Below, one piece after another: positions 62,613-64,000 of a DNA stretch of 64,000 nucleotides. Under the pieces are notes generated by a model. That model searched no databases. It was not told the origin of the DNA and saw only the letters and a program-made list of their open reading frames with translations. Each line of letters opens with the position of its first letter. Within the stretch, counting starts at the first letter, position 1. This DNA comes from Prevotella histicola JCM 15637 = DNF00424. Lineage in GTDB: Bacteria; Bacteroidota; Bacteroidia; Bacteroidales; Bacteroidaceae. The position numbers were made by a program, and so were the translations under genes. The DNA lies in contig NZ_BAJX01000001.1 of the NCBI RefSeq assembly GCF_000613925.1, positions 248,001 through 312,000 on the forward strand, given 5' to 3'.

Positions 62613-63909
62613 TAGTAACTTTCACTTTACTAATTCTTCTCTCTTCTATTGCTAAAATCTCAAAGGTATAGTTCTTATACTTCAATATCTCATGAATAGC
62701 TGGGAAGTCTCCTTTAATCTCCAACAGTAAACCAGCTAATGAATCGGCATCACCTTCAACGAGATCAAACTCATCATCGGGAAGATTAAGAATTTTAGTA
62801 AAATCATTTAGGAGGGTCTTACCTTCGAAGATATACGTATTTGGAGCTAGTTTCGTATAATTATGATCCTCCTCATCATACTCATCATTTATCTCCCCGA
62901 CAATTTCCTCCAATATATCTTCTAAGGTCACAATTCCACTTGTACCACCAAATTCATCTACAACAATAGCAATATGCACCTTATTCTCCTGAAATTCACG
63001 TAAAAGATCATCTATCTTTTTCGTCTCTGGAACAAAATAAGGAGGCCTAATAAGACTTTGCCATCTAAAGTTTGCTGGTTTCGATAGATGGGGCAATAAA
63101 TCCTTAATATAAAGAACTCCTCGAATATTATCCTGGTTATCTTGGAATATTGGAATACGAGAATAGTTATTATCAACTATACATTTCAAAACATCTTCAT
63201 AGGGACAATGAATATCTAAATCTACGATGTCTTGTCGAGAAGTCATCACCTCTTTCGCTGTTTCATCACCAAAGCGTATAATTCCTTGAAGCATCTTCCT
63301 CTCATCCTTTATATCACTCTTATCTGTCAGCTGCAAGGCCTGCTCAAGATCATCAACGGAAAGTTGTCGATTTTCTTTCTGTACCACCTTTTCTGCAAAT
63401 GTTCCACTCTTTAATAAGATTGTTTCAATAGGCCAAAATAAGCGACGAAAAAATAAAACACCATTCGCGGCACGCCTACAAAATTGTAAAGGAGCTTTCC
63501 TACTATACACTTTCGGTGCTATTTCACCAAAAAGCAACAAAAGAAATGTCAACAGAATTGTTACACACAAGAACTGCAACCATTTTACGCCAAAAGTTAA
63601 AAGACTATCGAAAATATAATTGCAAAGCATAATAATAGCGACATTGACAAGGTTATTCGTTATCAGAATAGTAGCCAATGTTCGCTCATTATCATCTCTC
63701 AGTTCTTGAACCAGCTTATCTGAAGGACGTTTGTCAGGCTCTAATGCATCAACATCTACAGGGGACAAACTAAAAAAAGCTATCTCAGATGCACTCGCAA
63801 AAGCAGAAAGCAAAAGAAGAGCAATAGCAAAAAAGATTGCTATAGCAACATTAAGACTTATTGGATGTACACTTATATAAGAAGAAATGTCAAATAATGA
63901 TGAATTCAT
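62587..63909 (-). CDS. gldE: GldE-type CBS-domain membrane protein
   Basis: 440 residues from ATG 63907-63909. DUF21-type membrane domain, two CBS repeats (about 200-320) and a C-terminal CorC_HlyC domain (PNTYIFEGKTLLNDFTKIL). In Bacteroidetes this is annotated as gliding-motility-associated GldE although it is also in non-gliding species. Related to magnesium/cobalt efflux CorC. It overlaps ssb by one base. Confidence 0.9.
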   Translation of the reverse strand: MNSSLFDISSYISVHPISLNVAIAIFFAIALLLLSAFASASEIAFFSLSPVDVDALEPDKRPSDKLVQELRDDNERTLATILITNNLVNVAIIMLCNYIFDSLLTFGVKWLQFLCVTILLTFLLLLFGEIAPKVYSRKAPLQFCRRAANGVLFFRRLFWPIETILLKSGTFAEKVVQKENRQLSVDDLEQALQLTDKSDIKDERKMLQGIIRFGDETAKEVMTSRQDIVDLDIHCPYEDVLKCIVDNNYSRIPIFQDNQDNIRGVLYIKDLLPHLSKPANFRWQSLIRPPYFVPETKKIDDLLREFQENKVHIAIVVDEFGGTSGIVTLEDILEEIVGEINDEYDEEDHNYTKLAPNTYIFEGKTLLNDFTKILNLPDDEFDLVEGDADSLAGLLLEIKGDFPAIHEILKYKNYTFEILAIEERRISKVKVTIGCGTDNN

Positions 63910-64000
63910 CAAAACGGTAAATTTGAGTTATCTGAAGATGCTACACTATTACCTACACTACTTTCCTCACCAGTATTTTCTACCTTACGAGGAGTAGACA
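63909..64000 (-). CDS. ssb: single-stranded DNA-binding protein, C-terminal end
   Basis: The last 29 codons (STPRKVENTGEESS...) end in the SSB tail DNSNLPF, the equivalent of DDDIPF used to bind partners. The rest lies to the right of the window. Confidence 0.85.
   Translation of the reverse strand, partial: STPRKVENTGEESSVGNSVASSDNSNLPF

Overview
The window looks like chromosomal DNA of an AT-rich, Prevotella-like member of the Bacteroidales. Supporting features are a complete Bat (aerotolerance) operon, a GldE-type CBS protein, a DUF2027/Smr protein, BY-kinase exopolysaccharide machinery, HU-like proteins, and many promoters of the Bacteroidetes form TTTG-N19/20-TAnnTTTG. The genus is inferred from gene content and style, not from a database comparison. 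No rRNA, tRNA, insertion sequence or CRISPR array was seen.

Layout. 1-7.8 kb (minus strand): the 5' part of gyrA, a secreted unknown, nadE, DUF2027/Smr, queA and a PAP2 phosphatase. 7.8-16.0 kb (minus): the Bat operon (moxR, DUF58, BatX-like, batA, batB, batC, and a fused batD-batE). 16.2-22.6 kb (minus): a membrane-anchored HU-LysM protein, HU, rimO, ftsY, an MFS transporter, panB and a HAD phosphatase. 22.7-26.1 kb (plus): a DUF3298 lipoprotein, rsmG, an MBL hydrolase, ruvC and a secreted unknown. 26.6-30.6 kb: a small beta-barrel, kdsA-kdsD (Kdo synthesis) and a phospholipase D-type enzyme. 30.6-39.4 kb: two related LuxR-type regulators, one carrying an RIC/hemerythrin di-iron domain, facing an outer-membrane protein, an imelysin, a di-haem lipoprotein and a ResB-CcsA cytochrome c maturation fusion. 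This reads as one iron/haem and redox island. 39.7-43.3 kb: an HU-like/winged-helix protein, rny, zapA, a coiled-coil protein and an unknown. 43.8-52.7 kb: rfbA, a Wzc-type tyrosine kinase, a HAD protein, NTP_transf_5, a CapD/PglF-like enzyme and a MORN-type protein. 52.9-58.5 kb: ptb-buk-sucC-sucD and serB. 58.6-64.0 kb: two unknowns, a Rep_3-type replication initiator, an unlisted 37-residue peptide gene with a Gly-Gly motif, a phosphopantetheinyl transferase, gldE and the 3' end of ssb.

The most unusual structure is a set of six intergenic arrays, at about 1.8, 5.7, 26.2, 39.6, 48.0 and 57.1 kb. Each is built from 3-5 tandem units of 21-23 bp. The period is conserved but the unit sequence differs from locus to locus, and in at least four loci each unit contains a dyad. 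All six lie downstream of a gene end and none lies in a divergent promoter gap.

Six single-base indels break otherwise intact core genes (rimO twice, the MFS gene, panB, the HAD gene at 47.3 kb, and sucD). A seventh is possible at the start of the phospholipase D gene. Their number, their position in short homopolymers and the importance of the genes point to assembly or sequencing errors rather than true gene decay.
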